A stretch of 64,000 nucleotides of DNA from an uncultured Bacilli bacterium (GCA_934095845.1 CAKOKS010000003.1:1-64000), one strand, 5' to 3'; counted from the stretch's first letter, positions 28,653-37,549 are shown. The notes: generated by a model from the letters alone, not told the origin. Translations and numbers: made by a program.

Positions 28653-29318
28653 ATGACAAGTGAAAAATATTTTGAATTAAGGTTTATGTTACAAGAATAC
28701 GTTAAAAAATATGGAAAATATTATAAACCAGATGATTTATTGGATATTATGCAACGATTTATTCCTGCATATGATGGAACTGCAAAAATTAATGCGTTAT
28801 TATTAGAGGCATATGAAGAATGTGGAATATTAGAAAAGATAAAACCTAATCCGTACGAAGCCTTTAGAAAACATATTAAAGAAGACTATGATATTAATGG
28901 AGAACTATTAGAAGTTGGATGTGGACCGATACCATCCTTAGCTAAAAGCATAAAAAAAGAGCAAAAACATGGCTCAATTACCGTAATGGATCCAATTATT
29001 AAAATAGAAGATTATGGTAGTTTAAAAATAATTAATAAAAAATTTACCGATAAAACTGACGTTTCTAAATATTCTCTTGTATATGGGTTTGCACCATGTG
29101 GAGCAACGAAAACTATGATAATAAATTCATGTAAAAATGATGTAGATTTATATATACAGTTATGTGGATGCACAGAAAACGGAAGTCATAATGACTATGA
29201 CGGGTATATATATATATTAAATGAACTATTATATAAATCAGTTGTAGATACTGGAAGATCGTATGCAATATTTCAAAATGATGATTTACCTTATCCAACA
29301 ATCAAAACATTTAGATAA
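28653..29318 (+). CDS. SAM-methyltransferase-like protein, copy 2 of a tandem pair
   Basis: 221 residues, clearly a paralogue of the gene 24 nt upstream: same length, same N-terminal YVKKYGKYYKPDD-type start, LLEVGCGPIPS and the GSITVMDP strand, and again paired cysteines (FAPCGATKT, QLCGCTEN). Differences are spread along the whole length, so the duplication is not recent or has diverged under selection. Same operon, driven by the consensus promoter at 27912. Substrate unknown. Confidence 0.72.
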   Translation: MTSEKYFELRFMLQEYVKKYGKYYKPDDLLDIMQRFIPAYDGTAKINALLLEAYEECGILEKIKPNPYEAFRKHIKEDYDINGELLEVGCGPIPSLAKSIKKEQKHGSITVMDPIIKIEDYGSLKIINKKFTDKTDVSKYSLVYGFAPCGATKTMIINSCKNDVDLYIQLCGCTENGSHNDYDGYIYILNELLYKSVVDTGRSYAIFQNDDLPYPTIKTFR

Positions 29319-29344
29319 AAAAATTATTGATTTTTTATAATCTT

Positions 29345-29425
29345 TATAATATACTTAATTAAGAAGTTTTTACTTGGTTCTGAAAGTCTCCGATTTTTTA
29401 CTAAGTTTAAACCGATTAAAAAAAT
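29345..29425 (+). promoter_or_regulatory. rpsO promoter and possible S15 leader
   Basis: TATAAT at 29345-29350 is followed by a leader with ACTTGGT (29373) and ACTAAGT (29400) able to pair around a TCTGAAAGTCTCCG-containing loop. S15 often represses its own mRNA through leader structures, but I cannot match this one to a known class. The -35 is poor. Confidence 0.3.
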
Positions 29426-29441
29426 AAAGGAGGAATTGAAA

Positions 29442-29711
29442 ATGGCTGTAACTAAAGAAAGAAAAGCTGAATTAATCAAAGAATTTGGTAAAAGTGAAAA
29501 AAATTCTGGTTCTACAGAAGCACAAATTGCTGTATTAACTGAAAGAATCAATGATTTAACTGAACATTTAAAAGTTCATATTCATGATTATCATTCAAAA
29601 AGAGGATTACAAATGATGGTTGGTAAAAGACGTAGTTTACTTGATTACTTAAAAGAAAAAGACGTTGAAGCTTACCGTGAGTTAATCAAAAAATTAAATA
29701 TAAGAAAGTAG
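29442..29711 (+). CDS. rpsO: 30S ribosomal protein S15
   Basis: 89 residues from ATG 29442 (AAAGGAGG upstream; the in-frame TTG at 29436 is rejected). The family segments [22 protein letters not shown] and the 16S-contacting [23 protein letters not shown] are intact. S15 binds the 16S central domain early in assembly. It sits upstream of pnp as in many bacteria, but with a Fic-like gene and a terminator between them. Confidence 0.97.
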   Translation: MAVTKERKAELIKEFGKSEKNSGSTEAQIAVLTERINDLTEHLKVHIHDYHSKRGLQMMVGKRRSLLDYLKEKDVEAYRELIKKLNIRK

Positions 29712-29737
29712 GCACCTGTTTTAAGTGCCTTTTTTTA
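29711..29737 (+). terminator. Terminator after rpsO
   Basis: AGGCAC (29711-29716) and GTGCCT (29726-29731) with a 9-nt loop and a seven-T tract. The Fic-like gene begins 13 nt later, so it and pnp may depend on read-through. Confidence 0.85.
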
Positions 29738-29749
29738 TTTAGGTGAGGT

Positions 29750-30250
29750 ATGAAAAACAAATTAGGAATAACTGATCCTCTAGAAATAAAAAGAATTGAA
29801 TATGATATATCAAATTTTAAACATAAATTACTAAATGAAAGTTTTTTATTTAATGAAGATTCTGTTTTTACAATAGCTTATTTAGAAAAAATACATACAT
29901 TTTTATTTCAAGATTTATTTGATGAAAAATTTTGTAGAGTTAAAGATAATCTTTCAGACGAAACCTTGGCTTATATACAAAATACTCTATATAAAATAAA
30001 AGAAGATGTATTAGGTAATGATTTTCAATCTCTTGCAAATGATATTTATACTTTATGGGAATATCAAATGTTTATTGATGGAAATACTAGAACAATTCGA
30101 GCATTTTTAAAAATTGTTTGTTTAGGTTATGGATTAAATATTAAACATAATTTTGATGAAGACATAAATGAAGATTATTTTATAGGAAGATTAGTTGATG
30201 AAATATCAGAAGTAAAAAAAGAAAAAAAATTAGTAGAGGTGATGAAATGA
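29750..30250 (+). CDS. Fic/Doc-fold protein with degenerate active site
   Basis: 166 residues. The fold is recognisable from YLEKIHTFLFQDLFD and the C-terminal helix FIDGNTRTIRAFLK. In Fic enzymes the motif is HPFx(D/E)GNxR; here it reads QMFIDGNTR at 106-114, so catalytic His is Gln106 and Pro is Met107, while the nucleotide-binding D-G-N-x-R is kept. AMP transfer by the usual mechanism is therefore unlikely; a binding or regulatory role, or decay, is possible. No antitoxin gene is adjacent. Its end overlaps pnp by 4 nt (ATGA), so it is translationally coupled to pnp. Confidence 0.78.
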   Translation: MKNKLGITDPLEIKRIEYDISNFKHKLLNESFLFNEDSVFTIAYLEKIHTFLFQDLFDEKFCRVKDNLSDETLAYIQNTLYKIKEDVLGNDFQSLANDIYTLWEYQMFIDGNTRTIRAFLKIVCLGYGLNIKHNFDEDINEDYFIGRLVDEISEVKKEKKLVEVMK

Positions 30251-32424
30251 AAAAAGTTTTTGAATACGATTTTAGAGGAAGAAAAATCGTAGTTGAACAT
30301 GGAGAAGTTGCAAAGCAAGCTCATGGTTCAGTAGTAGTAAGATATGGAGACACAGTAATTCTATCAACTGTAGTAGTTGGAAATAACGCAAATATTTTAA
30401 GTGATTTCTTTCCACTTATGGTTTTATATCAAGAAAAATTATATTCAGTAGGAAAAATTCCTGGAGGATTTATTAAAAGAGAGGGAAGACCAACAGATGC
30501 TGCAACACTTGCTGCACGTATGATTGACAGACCTATGCGTCCAATGTTTCCTGAAGATTTTAGAAATGAAGTACAAATAGTAAATACAGTTTTATCTGTA
30601 GATACAGATAATTCTCCTGAATTAACTGCCATGTTTGGTTCGTCTTTATGTACAAGTATTTCTAAAATACCATTTGATGGTCCGATTGCTGGAGTAAAAG
30701 TAGGAAGAATAAATGGTGAATTTGTTATTAACCCAACTCCAAGTGAACTTGAAGAATCAGATATTGATTTAACTGTTGCGGGAACAAAAAAAGCAATTAA
30801 TATGGTAGAAGCGGGAAGTAAAGAAGTATCAGAAAAAGATATGTTAGAAGCTTTAATGTTTGGGCATGAAGCTGTAAAAGAATTATGTGAATTCCAAGAA
30901 AGTATTATATCTGAAATAGGTCAAGAAAAAATGACTTATGAACATATTGAAATTGAAGATAGTTTAAGAAAAGAAATCTATGATTTAGCTGCTGAAAAAT
31001 TAGATAAAGCAATGCGTATAAAAGAAAAATTAGAAAAATATGCAGCAATTGATGCCATAAAAGAAGAAATAGTTTCTAAATACGAAAATGAAAATAAAGA
31101 ATCTTTAGATGCAGAAGAATTAGTCCTTTTAACAACTAAAGTTAAAATGGTTCTTGAAAATATTGAATATGATATTTTTAGAAGTATAACTGTTGACGAA
31201 CATACTAGAAGTGATGGAAGAAAGATGGATGAAATAAGACCTCTTTCAACAGCAATTGATTTACTTCCAAGAACACACGGCAGTGCATTATTTACTCGTG
31301 GAGAAACTCAAGCACTTGCTATAACAACTTTAGGAGCATTAAATGAATATCAAGCTTTAGATGGAATTAGTTTAGAAGCTGAAAAACATTTTATGTTACA
31401 TTATAACTTCCCAGCATTCTCAGTTGGAGAAACAGGAAGATATGGTTCTCCTGGAAGAAGAGAAATTGGACATGGAGCTTTAGGAGAAAGATGCTTAAAG
31501 CAAGTAATGCCTTCTGAAGAAGAATTCCCATATACAGTTAGAGTAGTATCTGAAATACTTGAATCAAATGGATCATCAAGTCAAGCTACTATATGTGCAG
31601 GATGTATGTCACTTATGGCTGCAGGAGTACCAATTAAAGCACCAGTAGCTGGAATTGCAATGGGACTTATTACTTCTAAAGATGGGAGTAAATATCAAAT
31701 ATTAACAGATATTCAAGGAATGGAAGACCATTTAGGTGATATGGACTTTAAAGTAGGTGGAACAAGAAAAGGTATTTGTTCACTTCAAATGGATATAAAA
31801 ATTAAGGGTATTACTAAAGAAATACTTGCAGAAGCTCTTGAACAAGCTAAGAAAGCTCGTATGGAAATTCTAGATGTAATGGAAAAACAAATTAAAGAAC
31901 CAAGAAGTGAAGTTTCTGAATATGCTCCAAAAACTGAAACATTTATGATAAATCCAGATAAGATAAAAGAAGTAATTGGTAAAGGTGGAGACACTATTAC
32001 TAAGATTATTCTTGAAGCAAGTAATGTTAAAACTGTTCAAGATAAAGATGCAGTTAAAGTTGACTTAAATGATGATGGACAAGTTATTATTTATCACACT
32101 AATAGAGATATTATTAATAAAACTGCTGAGATGATTAAAAATATTGCTCGAGAAGTAGAAATGGGAGTTAAATATACTGCTAAAGTAGTTAAAGTTGAAG
32201 ACTTTGGATGCTTTGTTGAATTGTGGCCTGGATGTGAAGGACTTGTTCATGTTTCTCAACTTGCACATGAAAGAGTTAACAAACCTAGTGATTTAGTTAA
32301 AGTTGGAGACGAAATTGTTGTTGTATCACAAGGATATGATAATAGAGGAAGACTAAATTTAAGCAGAAAAGATGCTCTTCCAAAACCAAAAAAAGAAGAA
32401 AGTAAAACAACAGAAGAAAAGTAG
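30247..32424 (+). CDS. pnp: Polynucleotide phosphorylase
   Basis: 725 residues: two RNase PH domains (the second with FALFTRGETQ-like and GSPGRREIGHGALGERCL segments), an alpha-helical linker, a KH domain (MINPDKIKEVIGKGGDTITKI) and an S1 domain (YTAKVVKVEDFGCFVELWPGCEGLVHVSQL). It degrades RNA from the 3' end with phosphate and can run in reverse. The length and domain order are standard. The start is translationally coupled to the Fic-like gene. Confidence 0.97.
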   Translation: MKKVFEYDFRGRKIVVEHGEVAKQAHGSVVVRYGDTVILSTVVVGNNANILSDFFPLMVLYQEKLYSVGKIPGGFIKREGRPTDAATLAARMIDRPMRPMFPEDFRNEVQIVNTVLSVDTDNSPELTAMFGSSLCTSISKIPFDGPIAGVKVGRINGEFVINPTPSELEESDIDLTVAGTKKAINMVEAGSKEVSEKDMLEALMFGHEAVKELCEFQESIISEIGQEKMTYEHIEIEDSLRKEIYDLAAEKLDKAMRIKEKLEKYAAIDAIKEEIVSKYENENKESLDAEELVLLTTKVKMVLENIEYDIFRSITVDEHTRSDGRKMDEIRPLSTAIDLLPRTHGSALFTRGETQALAITTLGALNEYQALDGISLEAEKHFMLHYNFPAFSVGETGRYGSPGRREIGHGALGERCLKQVMPSEEEFPYTVRVVSEILESNGSSSQATICAGCMSLMAAGVPIKAPVAGIAMGLITSKDGSKYQILTDIQGMEDHLGDMDFKVGGTRKGICSLQMDIKIKGITKEILAEALEQAKKARMEILDVMEKQIKEPRSEVSEYAPKTETFMINPDKIKEVIGKGGDTITKIILEASNVKTVQDKDAVKVDLNDDGQVIIYHTNRDIINKTAEMIKNIAREVEMGVKYTAKVVKVEDFGCFVELWPGCEGLVHVSQLAHERVNKPSDLVKVGDEIVVVSQGYDNRGRLNLSRKDALPKPKKEESKTTEEK

Positions 32425-32437
32425 TTTTACTTTTTTT
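32417..32437 (+). terminator. Terminator overlapping the pnp stop codon
   Basis: AAAGTA (32418-32423) and TACTTT (32428-32433) around GTTT, followed by T. Confidence 0.65.
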
Positions 32438-32538
32438 ATGTAAAATATTAAAGTAAATCAAAAATTTATAGAATATTTTGTCATTTTATGTTATATTTAT
32501 CATAGTAAAAGATAAAATAATAAAAGGAGTGATATTTT

Positions 32539-33492
32539 ATGAAGAAAGGATGCAGTAAGTTACTTGCAATTATAATGGCTTTAGCTGCAGTAATACCAAC
32601 AATAGCAAAAGCAGATGGATACGGAGAATATAAAAAAGGAGAAGAAAGAAATTTCTATAGATCAGCAACAGATTCTCAAGGAACACAAGTAATGATTCTT
32701 GAAGATTCTGACACAGATAGCAAATTTGTTAAATCTTGGCTTATAGGATCAGGTGTAAAACCAACTGAACAACCTTACATAGATTTAACTACTACAACAG
32801 ATGTTAGTTTATTTTCTAATAGAACAGCTTATAAAACTATTAAAGATGAATTAAATCTAAATGGTTTTGAATTTAGTAAAGATACAACTTATCATAATAC
32901 AGTAGAAGATGAAGATGGTAAACCAATTGAAGGAAATTTAACTTTAATTTCTGTAGATGAAATAAAAGATATTTTTGGAGTAAATCAAGATAATACAATT
33001 ACTTCAGAATTTGCTATTAAAGTATTTAGCGCTTTAAAAGAACATCAAGATCAAGCAAGAGTTGCAGAAATGGGAGCATTCAAAGGATTCTTTACTTCAA
33101 CAATTGAAGGAACAGATGTATATGTTGTTGAAATGGTAAAAGATGCAAATGACAAAATTACAAGTGCTGTATTAAAGAAAGTTCCTTATGCTACTACTAA
33201 TGATTATGATTATATTCCAGTTTTATATTTAAACAAAGAACAAGACTGTAATAAAAAACAAACTGAACAAAAATATGCATGTTATTCATGTGGTGAAGAT
33301 TACACTTGGACAACTGTTGGAAGTCAAGCGGATACTTGTACATTAGTTGAAACAGTAACTTCAAAAGCTAATTGTGTTAAAAGCCCAAAAACTGGAGTTA
33401 AAGAATATGCATTAGAATTTGTTGTTGTTGCTGGAATTGGTCTTGCAGTTTTAGCTGTAGTTAAGAGAAAAGATTTATTTAGAAGCATTTAA
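32539..33492 (+). CDS. Secreted wall-anchored protein with sortase-like tail
   Basis: 317 residues. A signal peptide (about 1-25, ending near AKA) is followed by a secreted domain of unknown family. A CxxC pair (YSCG near 250) is followed by two further cysteines. The tail is SPKTG (282-286), a hydrophobic stretch of about 18 residues, then KRKD, which is the layout of an LPxTG-type cell-wall sorting signal with the first Leu changed to Ser. Expected to be attached to peptidoglycan by a sortase not in this window. It stands alone between two terminators. AAAGGAG precedes the ATG. Confidence 0.78.
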   Translation: MKKGCSKLLAIIMALAAVIPTIAKADGYGEYKKGEERNFYRSATDSQGTQVMILEDSDTDSKFVKSWLIGSGVKPTEQPYIDLTTTTDVSLFSNRTAYKTIKDELNLNGFEFSKDTTYHNTVEDEDGKPIEGNLTLISVDEIKDIFGVNQDNTITSEFAIKVFSALKEHQDQARVAEMGAFKGFFTSTIEGTDVYVVEMVKDANDKITSAVLKKVPYATTNDYDYIPVLYLNKEQDCNKKQTEQKYACYSCGEDYTWTTVGSQADTCTLVETVTSKANCVKSPKTGVKEYALEFVVVAGIGLAVLAVVKRKDLFRSI

Positions 33493-33514
33493 GCACTAAC
33501 TTAGTGCTTTTTTT
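33490..33514 (+). terminator. Terminator overlapping the stop of the wall-anchored protein gene
   Basis: AAGCACTA (33491-33498) and TAGTGCTT (33502-33509) with a three-base loop, then T-run. Confidence 0.85.
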
Positions 33515-33519
33515 CTTGA

Positions 33520-33548
33520 TTGAAAATATATATACTCTATGGTATACT
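33520..33548 (+). promoter_or_regulatory. Promoter of the glucosaminidase gene
   Basis: TTGAAA (33520-33525), 17-nt spacer, extended -10 TGGTATACT (33540-33548), 28 nt before the ATG. Confidence 0.75.
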
Positions 33549-33575
33549 GAAATAGTATAAGAATAGAGGAAATAT

Positions 33576-34295
33576 ATGATAGTTAAAAATAAAACCAATA
33601 TAATTATTCTTTCTGTTACATTATTATTATCAATATTGATATTTGTGTTTATTAAAGTATGTTACTTTGGTAATACTAAGATAGATGAACCCCTTAAGAA
33701 TGTTGCTAAATATTATGGTGGAGGAACTAATGTGCCTAAAATGGCAGTTGCTACAACTGTAAAAACTCAAACTACTTTAAGAGTTCCAATTGAAGAAAGA
33801 GACGAAGAAATAGAAAATACAAGTGATGAAGAAGATTATCAAATTATCGATGAACCAGAGATTGTTGATGATGGATCAATAATATATGAAGGTATGACAA
33901 TAACTGAACTTACAAATAAACTAAATAGAAACTTAAATGACTATTTAACTAATACTGGATACTATTTTGCTAAGTATACTAGAGATACAGGAATGGATCC
34001 ATATTTAAGTGTTGCGATAGTTTTATTAGAAACCGGTTGTAAATGGAAATGTTCTTCTTTAACTACTGAATGTAATAATATAGGTGGTTTAAAAGGAGGC
34101 AATAGTTGTAATGGTAAAAGCTATAGCAAGTATGATACTTTAGAAGAAGGAATAGAATCTTATCTAGGTATTATTTATAATAACTATTATTTACAAGGAT
34201 TAGATACTCCAGAAAAAATGGGGCCTAAGTATGCATATAGTGGAGAGTGGGCAACTAAAGTTAATAACTATATAAGAGAGATTAGGGAAAACTAA
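33576..34295 (+). CDS. Membrane-anchored glucosaminidase-domain protein
   Basis: 239 residues. One membrane helix (about 8-28), a variable acidic linker rich in Thr/Glu/Asp (to about 110), then a lysozyme-like glucosaminidase domain: YLSVAIVLLETGCKW carries the likely catalytic Glu, CNNIGGLKGG is the typical second block and SGEWATKVNNYI the third. Two or more cysteines in the domain could form a disulfide. It would cut the GlcNAc-MurNAc backbone during wall growth or separation. The family is close to LytG/FlgJ-type enzymes. Confidence 0.84.
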   Translation: MIVKNKTNIIILSVTLLLSILIFVFIKVCYFGNTKIDEPLKNVAKYYGGGTNVPKMAVATTVKTQTTLRVPIEERDEEIENTSDEEDYQIIDEPEIVDDGSIIYEGMTITELTNKLNRNLNDYLTNTGYYFAKYTRDTGMDPYLSVAIVLLETGCKWKCSSLTTECNNIGGLKGGNSCNGKSYSKYDTLEEGIESYLGIIYNNYYLQGLDTPEKMGPKYAYSGEWATKVNNYIREIREN

Positions 34296-34320
34296 AAGAG
34301 TTCAAAATTTGAACTCTTTT
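34294..34320. terminator. Bidirectional terminator between glucosaminidase and glycosyltransferase genes
   Basis: AAAAGAGTTCAAA (34294-34306) and TTTGAACTCTTTT (34308-34320) form a 13-bp near-perfect palindrome with A- and T-ends serving both convergent genes. Confidence 0.85.
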
Positions 34321-35258
34321 TATAATATGTCATCGTTATAACCTAAAGAAGACTTTTCAATGTATATTGGTCTGTTTTTAGCTTCAATATAAGATTTAGA
34401 TACATATTCACCCATGATACCAATGACTAAAAGTTGAATACCACCAAGTAAAAGAATAACACACATCATTGTTGTATATGGAGGAAGTTTAGCATTATTA
34501 ATAATTGCCCCAATAATAACAATAATTAAATATATAAGAGCAAATCCAGAAATAATACTTCCTAAAAATGTTGCAATTCTTAATGGCTTTGTTGAAAAGT
34601 TTATTAAACCATCTGTTGCATAATTAATTTGTTTTTTTAATCTAAATTTTGATTTTCCGTATTCACGCTTACCGGCTTTATAATCCATAAAATATGTATT
34701 GTAACCAACCCAAGAAAATAAACCCTTAGTAAATCTATTATTTTCACTCATACTTACAAGAGATTTAACAACATAATCTCTTAATAATCTAAAATCACTA
34801 GCACCAGCTTTAAACTTTTGATCACAAGCTTTATTCATTATGAAATAAAAAGATTTTTTTAACAATTTAGAAAAAAATGATTCATTACTATAATCATTAA
34901 CCATTGCAACCATATCATATTCTTCATTTTCTTTTAATACTTTTAACATGTCCTTAATTAATTTGGGATCTTGTTGCATATCGGCATCAATTATACAAGC
35001 ATAACTTGCCTTAGATCTTTTTAAACCCGCATATATGGCTGCATCCTTACCAAAGTTTCTAGAAAACCTTATTACCTTAACAATATTAGAATTCTTCTTA
35101 TATAAGCTTTCTAATACTTTATAAGTATTATCTTTAGAGCCATCATCTACAAATATAAGGTTATGTTTAATATCATTTAAATTTGTTTCTAATGTTTCAT
35201 AAAGTTTTACTAGATTTTCCTCTTCGTTATAGGCTGGAATTATTACATCAAGTTCCAT
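34320..35258 (-). CDS. Family 2 glycosyltransferase, polyprenyl-phosphate sugar synthase type
   Basis: 312 residues from ATG 35258 (AGAGGTG upstream; GTG at 35267 is less likely). The GT-A domain has IIPAYNEEENL, FVDDGSKDNT and DADMQQDP with the metal-binding DxD; two C-terminal membrane helices follow the STKPLRIATFLG segment. This is the DPM1/GtrB/YkcC layout: transfer of a sugar from UDP- or GDP-sugar to undecaprenyl phosphate for export. Acceptor modification (teichoic acid, glycan or protein) is unknown. Transcribed alone on the minus strand. Confidence 0.9.
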   Translation of the reverse strand: MELDVIIPAYNEEENLVKLYETLETNLNDIKHNLIFVDDGSKDNTYKVLESLYKKNSNIVKVIRFSRNFGKDAAIYAGLKRSKASYACIIDADMQQDPKLIKDMLKVLKENEEYDMVAMVNDYSNESFFSKLLKKSFYFIMNKACDQKFKAGASDFRLLRDYVVKSLVSMSENNRFTKGLFSWVGYNTYFMDYKAGKREYGKSKFRLKKQINYATDGLINFSTKPLRIATFLGSIISGFALIYLIIVIIGAIINNAKLPPYTTMMCVILLLGGIQLLVIGIMGEYVSKSYIEAKNRPIYIEKSSLGYNDDIL

Positions 35259-35276
35259 ATATTTCACCTCTATTAA

Positions 35277-35285
35277 ATTATATCA
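35277..35285 (-). promoter_or_regulatory. Extended -10 promoter of the glycosyltransferase gene
   Basis: TGATATAAT on the minus strand, 18 nt upstream of the ATG. No convincing -35. Confidence 0.6.
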
Positions 35286-35338
35286 TGTATTTGTTTTTTT
35301 AGGGATATATAAAAAATGAAAAAAGTGCTAAAAAGTAC

Positions 35339-35367
35339 TTGATTTTAATAGATTATTAATGTATAAT
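35339..35367 (+). promoter_or_regulatory. Promoter of the ribosomal protein superoperon
   Basis: TTGATT (35339-35344), 17-nt spacer, TATAAT (35362-35367). The next gene starts about 140 nt downstream, leaving a long untranslated leader. Confidence 0.75.
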
Positions 35368-35377
35368 TGTTCATAGT

Positions 35378-35451
35378 TTAACTGGCTGAGATGTGCAAGG
35401 TTGCTGATACGCTAGGAGGAGTTGCTGAATAAACTGGCGTAATCAGGTTAA
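35378..35451 (+). ncRNA. Structured mRNA leader of the S10 operon (candidate r-protein autoregulatory element)
   Basis: A closing helix pairs TTAACTG (35378-35384) with CAGGTTAA (35444-35451). Inside it GATACGC (35406-35412) pairs with GCGTAATC (35437-35444, one bulge) and AGTT/AACT close an apical loop GCTGAATA. The leader is visibly richer in G than nearby intergenic DNA. Position before rpsJ suggests control by an operon-encoded ribosomal protein such as L4 or S10; no match to a named class was established. Confidence 0.5.
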
Positions 35452-35505
35452 TTTGTAACGGAGCTATGTTTATACAATGATATAGACGGAAGGAGGACAT
35501 GTTTA

Positions 35506-35811
35506 ATGTCAAAAGTTAGAATAAGATTAAAAGCTTATGATCACAGAGTTTTAGATAATGCTGTAGCTAAACTAATTGAAACTGTTAAACGTACTGGTGG
35601 AGAGGTTTCAGGACCAGTTCCACTACCAACAGAAATTCAAAAGATTACAGTATTAAAAGCTGTTCACAAATACAAAGATAGTCGTGAACAATTCGAAATG
35701 CGTACTCATAAGAGATTAATCGATATTAAAGATCCTAGCAAAGAAACTATGGATGCTCTAACTCGCTTAGACTTACCAAGCGGAGTTGAAATTAATATCA
35801 AAACTATATAA
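35506..35811 (+). CDS. rpsJ: 30S ribosomal protein S10
   Basis: 101 residues. The start [54 protein letters not shown] and the terminal [12 protein letters not shown] are all standard. S10 is a 30S head protein and NusB partner in antitermination. First gene of the superoperon; GGAGG lies 8-12 nt before the ATG. Confidence 0.98.
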   Translation: MSKVRIRLKAYDHRVLDNAVAKLIETVKRTGGEVSGPVPLPTEIQKITVLKAVHKYKDSREQFEMRTHKRLIDIKDPSKETMDALTRLDLPSGVEINIKTI

Positions 35812-35836
35812 TTAAAATAATAATGGAGGAAATGAA

Positions 35837-36619
35837 ATGAAAGGAATCTTAGGCGTAAAAGTCGGAATGACAGAAAAATTTACGAAAGATGGAAAAATTA
35901 TTCCTGTTACTATAGTTGAAGTTAAGCCTAACGTTATTACTCAAATCAAAACTGTTGAAAAAGATGGATATAACGCTGTGCAACTTGCTGTAGTTGACAA
36001 AAAGGAAAAAAATGCAACAAAGGCTGAAATCGGTCATGCAAAAAAAGCAGGTGTTGCTCCTAAGCGCTTCTTAAAAGAAATTAGAGTTGAATCTGTAGAT
36101 AACTATACTCTAGGAAGTACATTAGCAGCTGACACTTTTGAAGTAGGAGAAAAAGTTGATGTAACTGGTACTTCTAAAGGAAAAGGATTCGCAGGTGTTA
36201 TCAAACGTCATAATCAATCTAGAGGACCTGAAACACATGGTTCAAGATATCATAGACGTCCAGGTTCAATGGGAACAATGAGACCAATGCGTGTTTTGAA
36301 AGGTAAGAAACTAGCTGGACACATGGGTTCAGAAACAGTTACTATTCAAAACCTAGAAATTATTGAAGTTTGTGTAAAAGATAATTACATATTAGTAAGT
36401 GGAAATATTCCAGGGCCAAAAAAATCTTTAGTTTTAATTAAATCTGCTGTTAAAGGTGGAAAAGTTGAACCAAAAGATATCATCATTAATGAAAGTGTTG
36501 AAGAAAGTAATACTGAAGTAGAAAACACAGAAGTAAATACAGAAGTAGAAGAAACTGTAGAAACTACTGAAGTAACAGAAAACACTGAAACTGAAGCCAA
36601 GGAATCTACTGAAGCTTAG
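35837..36619 (+). CDS. rplC: 50S ribosomal protein L3 with acidic C-terminal tail
   Basis: 260 residues against about 209 in the family. The core is normal ([14 protein letters not shown], the [25 protein letters not shown] loop reaching the peptidyl-transferase region, [16 protein letters not shown]). After about residue 212 comes an added tail of about 45 residues made almost only of Glu, Thr, Val, Asn and Ser. The tail is probably disordered; its role is unknown. Confidence 0.97.
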   Translation: MKGILGVKVGMTEKFTKDGKIIPVTIVEVKPNVITQIKTVEKDGYNAVQLAVVDKKEKNATKAEIGHAKKAGVAPKRFLKEIRVESVDNYTLGSTLAADTFEVGEKVDVTGTSKGKGFAGVIKRHNQSRGPETHGSRYHRRPGSMGTMRPMRVLKGKKLAGHMGSETVTIQNLEIIEVCVKDNYILVSGNIPGPKKSLVLIKSAVKGGKVEPKDIIINESVEESNTEVENTEVNTEVEETVETTEVTENTETEAKESTEA

Positions 36620-36639
36620 TTGAAAGGAGAAAACATATA

Positions 36640-37263
36640 ATGGCAAAAGTTAATGTTATCGACCTTAAAGGTGAAAAAGTTAAAGATTTAACAATTAATG
36701 ATGAAATTTGGAAAAATGAAGGAAATGACGTTGTATTAAAGAAAGCTATTCGTTTACAATTAGATTCTTTAAGACAAGGAACTGCTGATACTAAAGGTAG
36801 AAGCGAAGTATCTGGTGGAGGAAGAAAACCATACAGACAAAAAGGGACTGGTAATGCTAGACAAGGATCTATTCGTGCACCACACTATAGAGGCGGTGGA
36901 ATCGTATTTGGACCAACTCCTAGAAATTACTCATTCAAAACAAATAGAAAAGAAAGAAGATTAGCACTTAAAACTGCTTTATCTGAAAAATTAGCTGAAA
37001 AGAAATTAGTTGTAGTTGATTCACTAGTTCTTGAAAGCACAAAAACAAAAGATGCTATTAAGTTATTAGAAACATTAAAAGCAACTGGTAAAGTATTATT
37101 CGTATCTGCTGGAGATGCTGAAAATTTATATTTAGCAACTAGAAATTTAGGAAATGTAGCTGTAATAATGGCTGATGAACTAAATGTATATGATATCGTT
37201 AATGCTGATACATTAGTAATGGATTCTGAAACTATTAATTATGTAGAGGAGGCACTTAAATAA
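36640..37263 (+). CDS. rplD: 50S ribosomal protein L4
   Basis: 207 residues. The rRNA-threading loop [37 protein letters not shown] is intact. L4 assembles early, lines the exit tunnel and in some bacteria represses this operon. Its stop overlaps the rplW start by one base. Confidence 0.98.
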   Translation: MAKVNVIDLKGEKVKDLTINDEIWKNEGNDVVLKKAIRLQLDSLRQGTADTKGRSEVSGGGRKPYRQKGTGNARQGSIRAPHYRGGGIVFGPTPRNYSFKTNRKERRLALKTALSEKLAEKKLVVVDSLVLESTKTKDAIKLLETLKATGKVLFVSAGDAENLYLATRNLGNVAVIMADELNVYDIVNADTLVMDSETINYVEEALK

Positions 37264-37532
37264 TGAAAGATTTAATTATTGCACCAGTAATTACTGAAAA
37301 ATCTGCTCATTTAGCAGAAGATGGAAAAACTTATGTTTTCAAAGTAAGAAAAGATGCTAATAAAGTTGAAATCGCTGATGCTATTGAAAGTGCTTTCAAT
37401 GTAAAAGTAGCTTCTGTTAGAACTCTTAATACTAAATCTAAAGCAAAAAGAGTTGGAAGATATACTGGAAAAACAAAAACTTATAAGAAAGCTATCGTTA
37501 CTTTAAAAGACGGTTATGCTATAGAAATATAG
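37263..37532 (+). CDS. rplW: 50S ribosomal protein L23
   Basis: 89 residues, starting with [25 protein letters not shown], typical of bacterial L23 at the tunnel exit where trigger factor and SRP dock. ATG overlaps the rplD stop by one base. Confidence 0.97.
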   Translation: MKDLIIAPVITEKSAHLAEDGKTYVFKVRKDANKVEIADAIESAFNVKVASVRTLNTKSKAKRVGRYTGKTKTYKKAIVTLKDGYAIEI

Positions 37533-37549
37533 TAGGAGGTTAAGTTATC

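Noticed and set aside
35318..35344. AAGTGCT/AGTACTT hairpin upstream of rpsJ as a terminator
   Set aside because: On the plus strand it lacks a T-tract; on the minus strand there is no gene upstream to end. Left unannotated.
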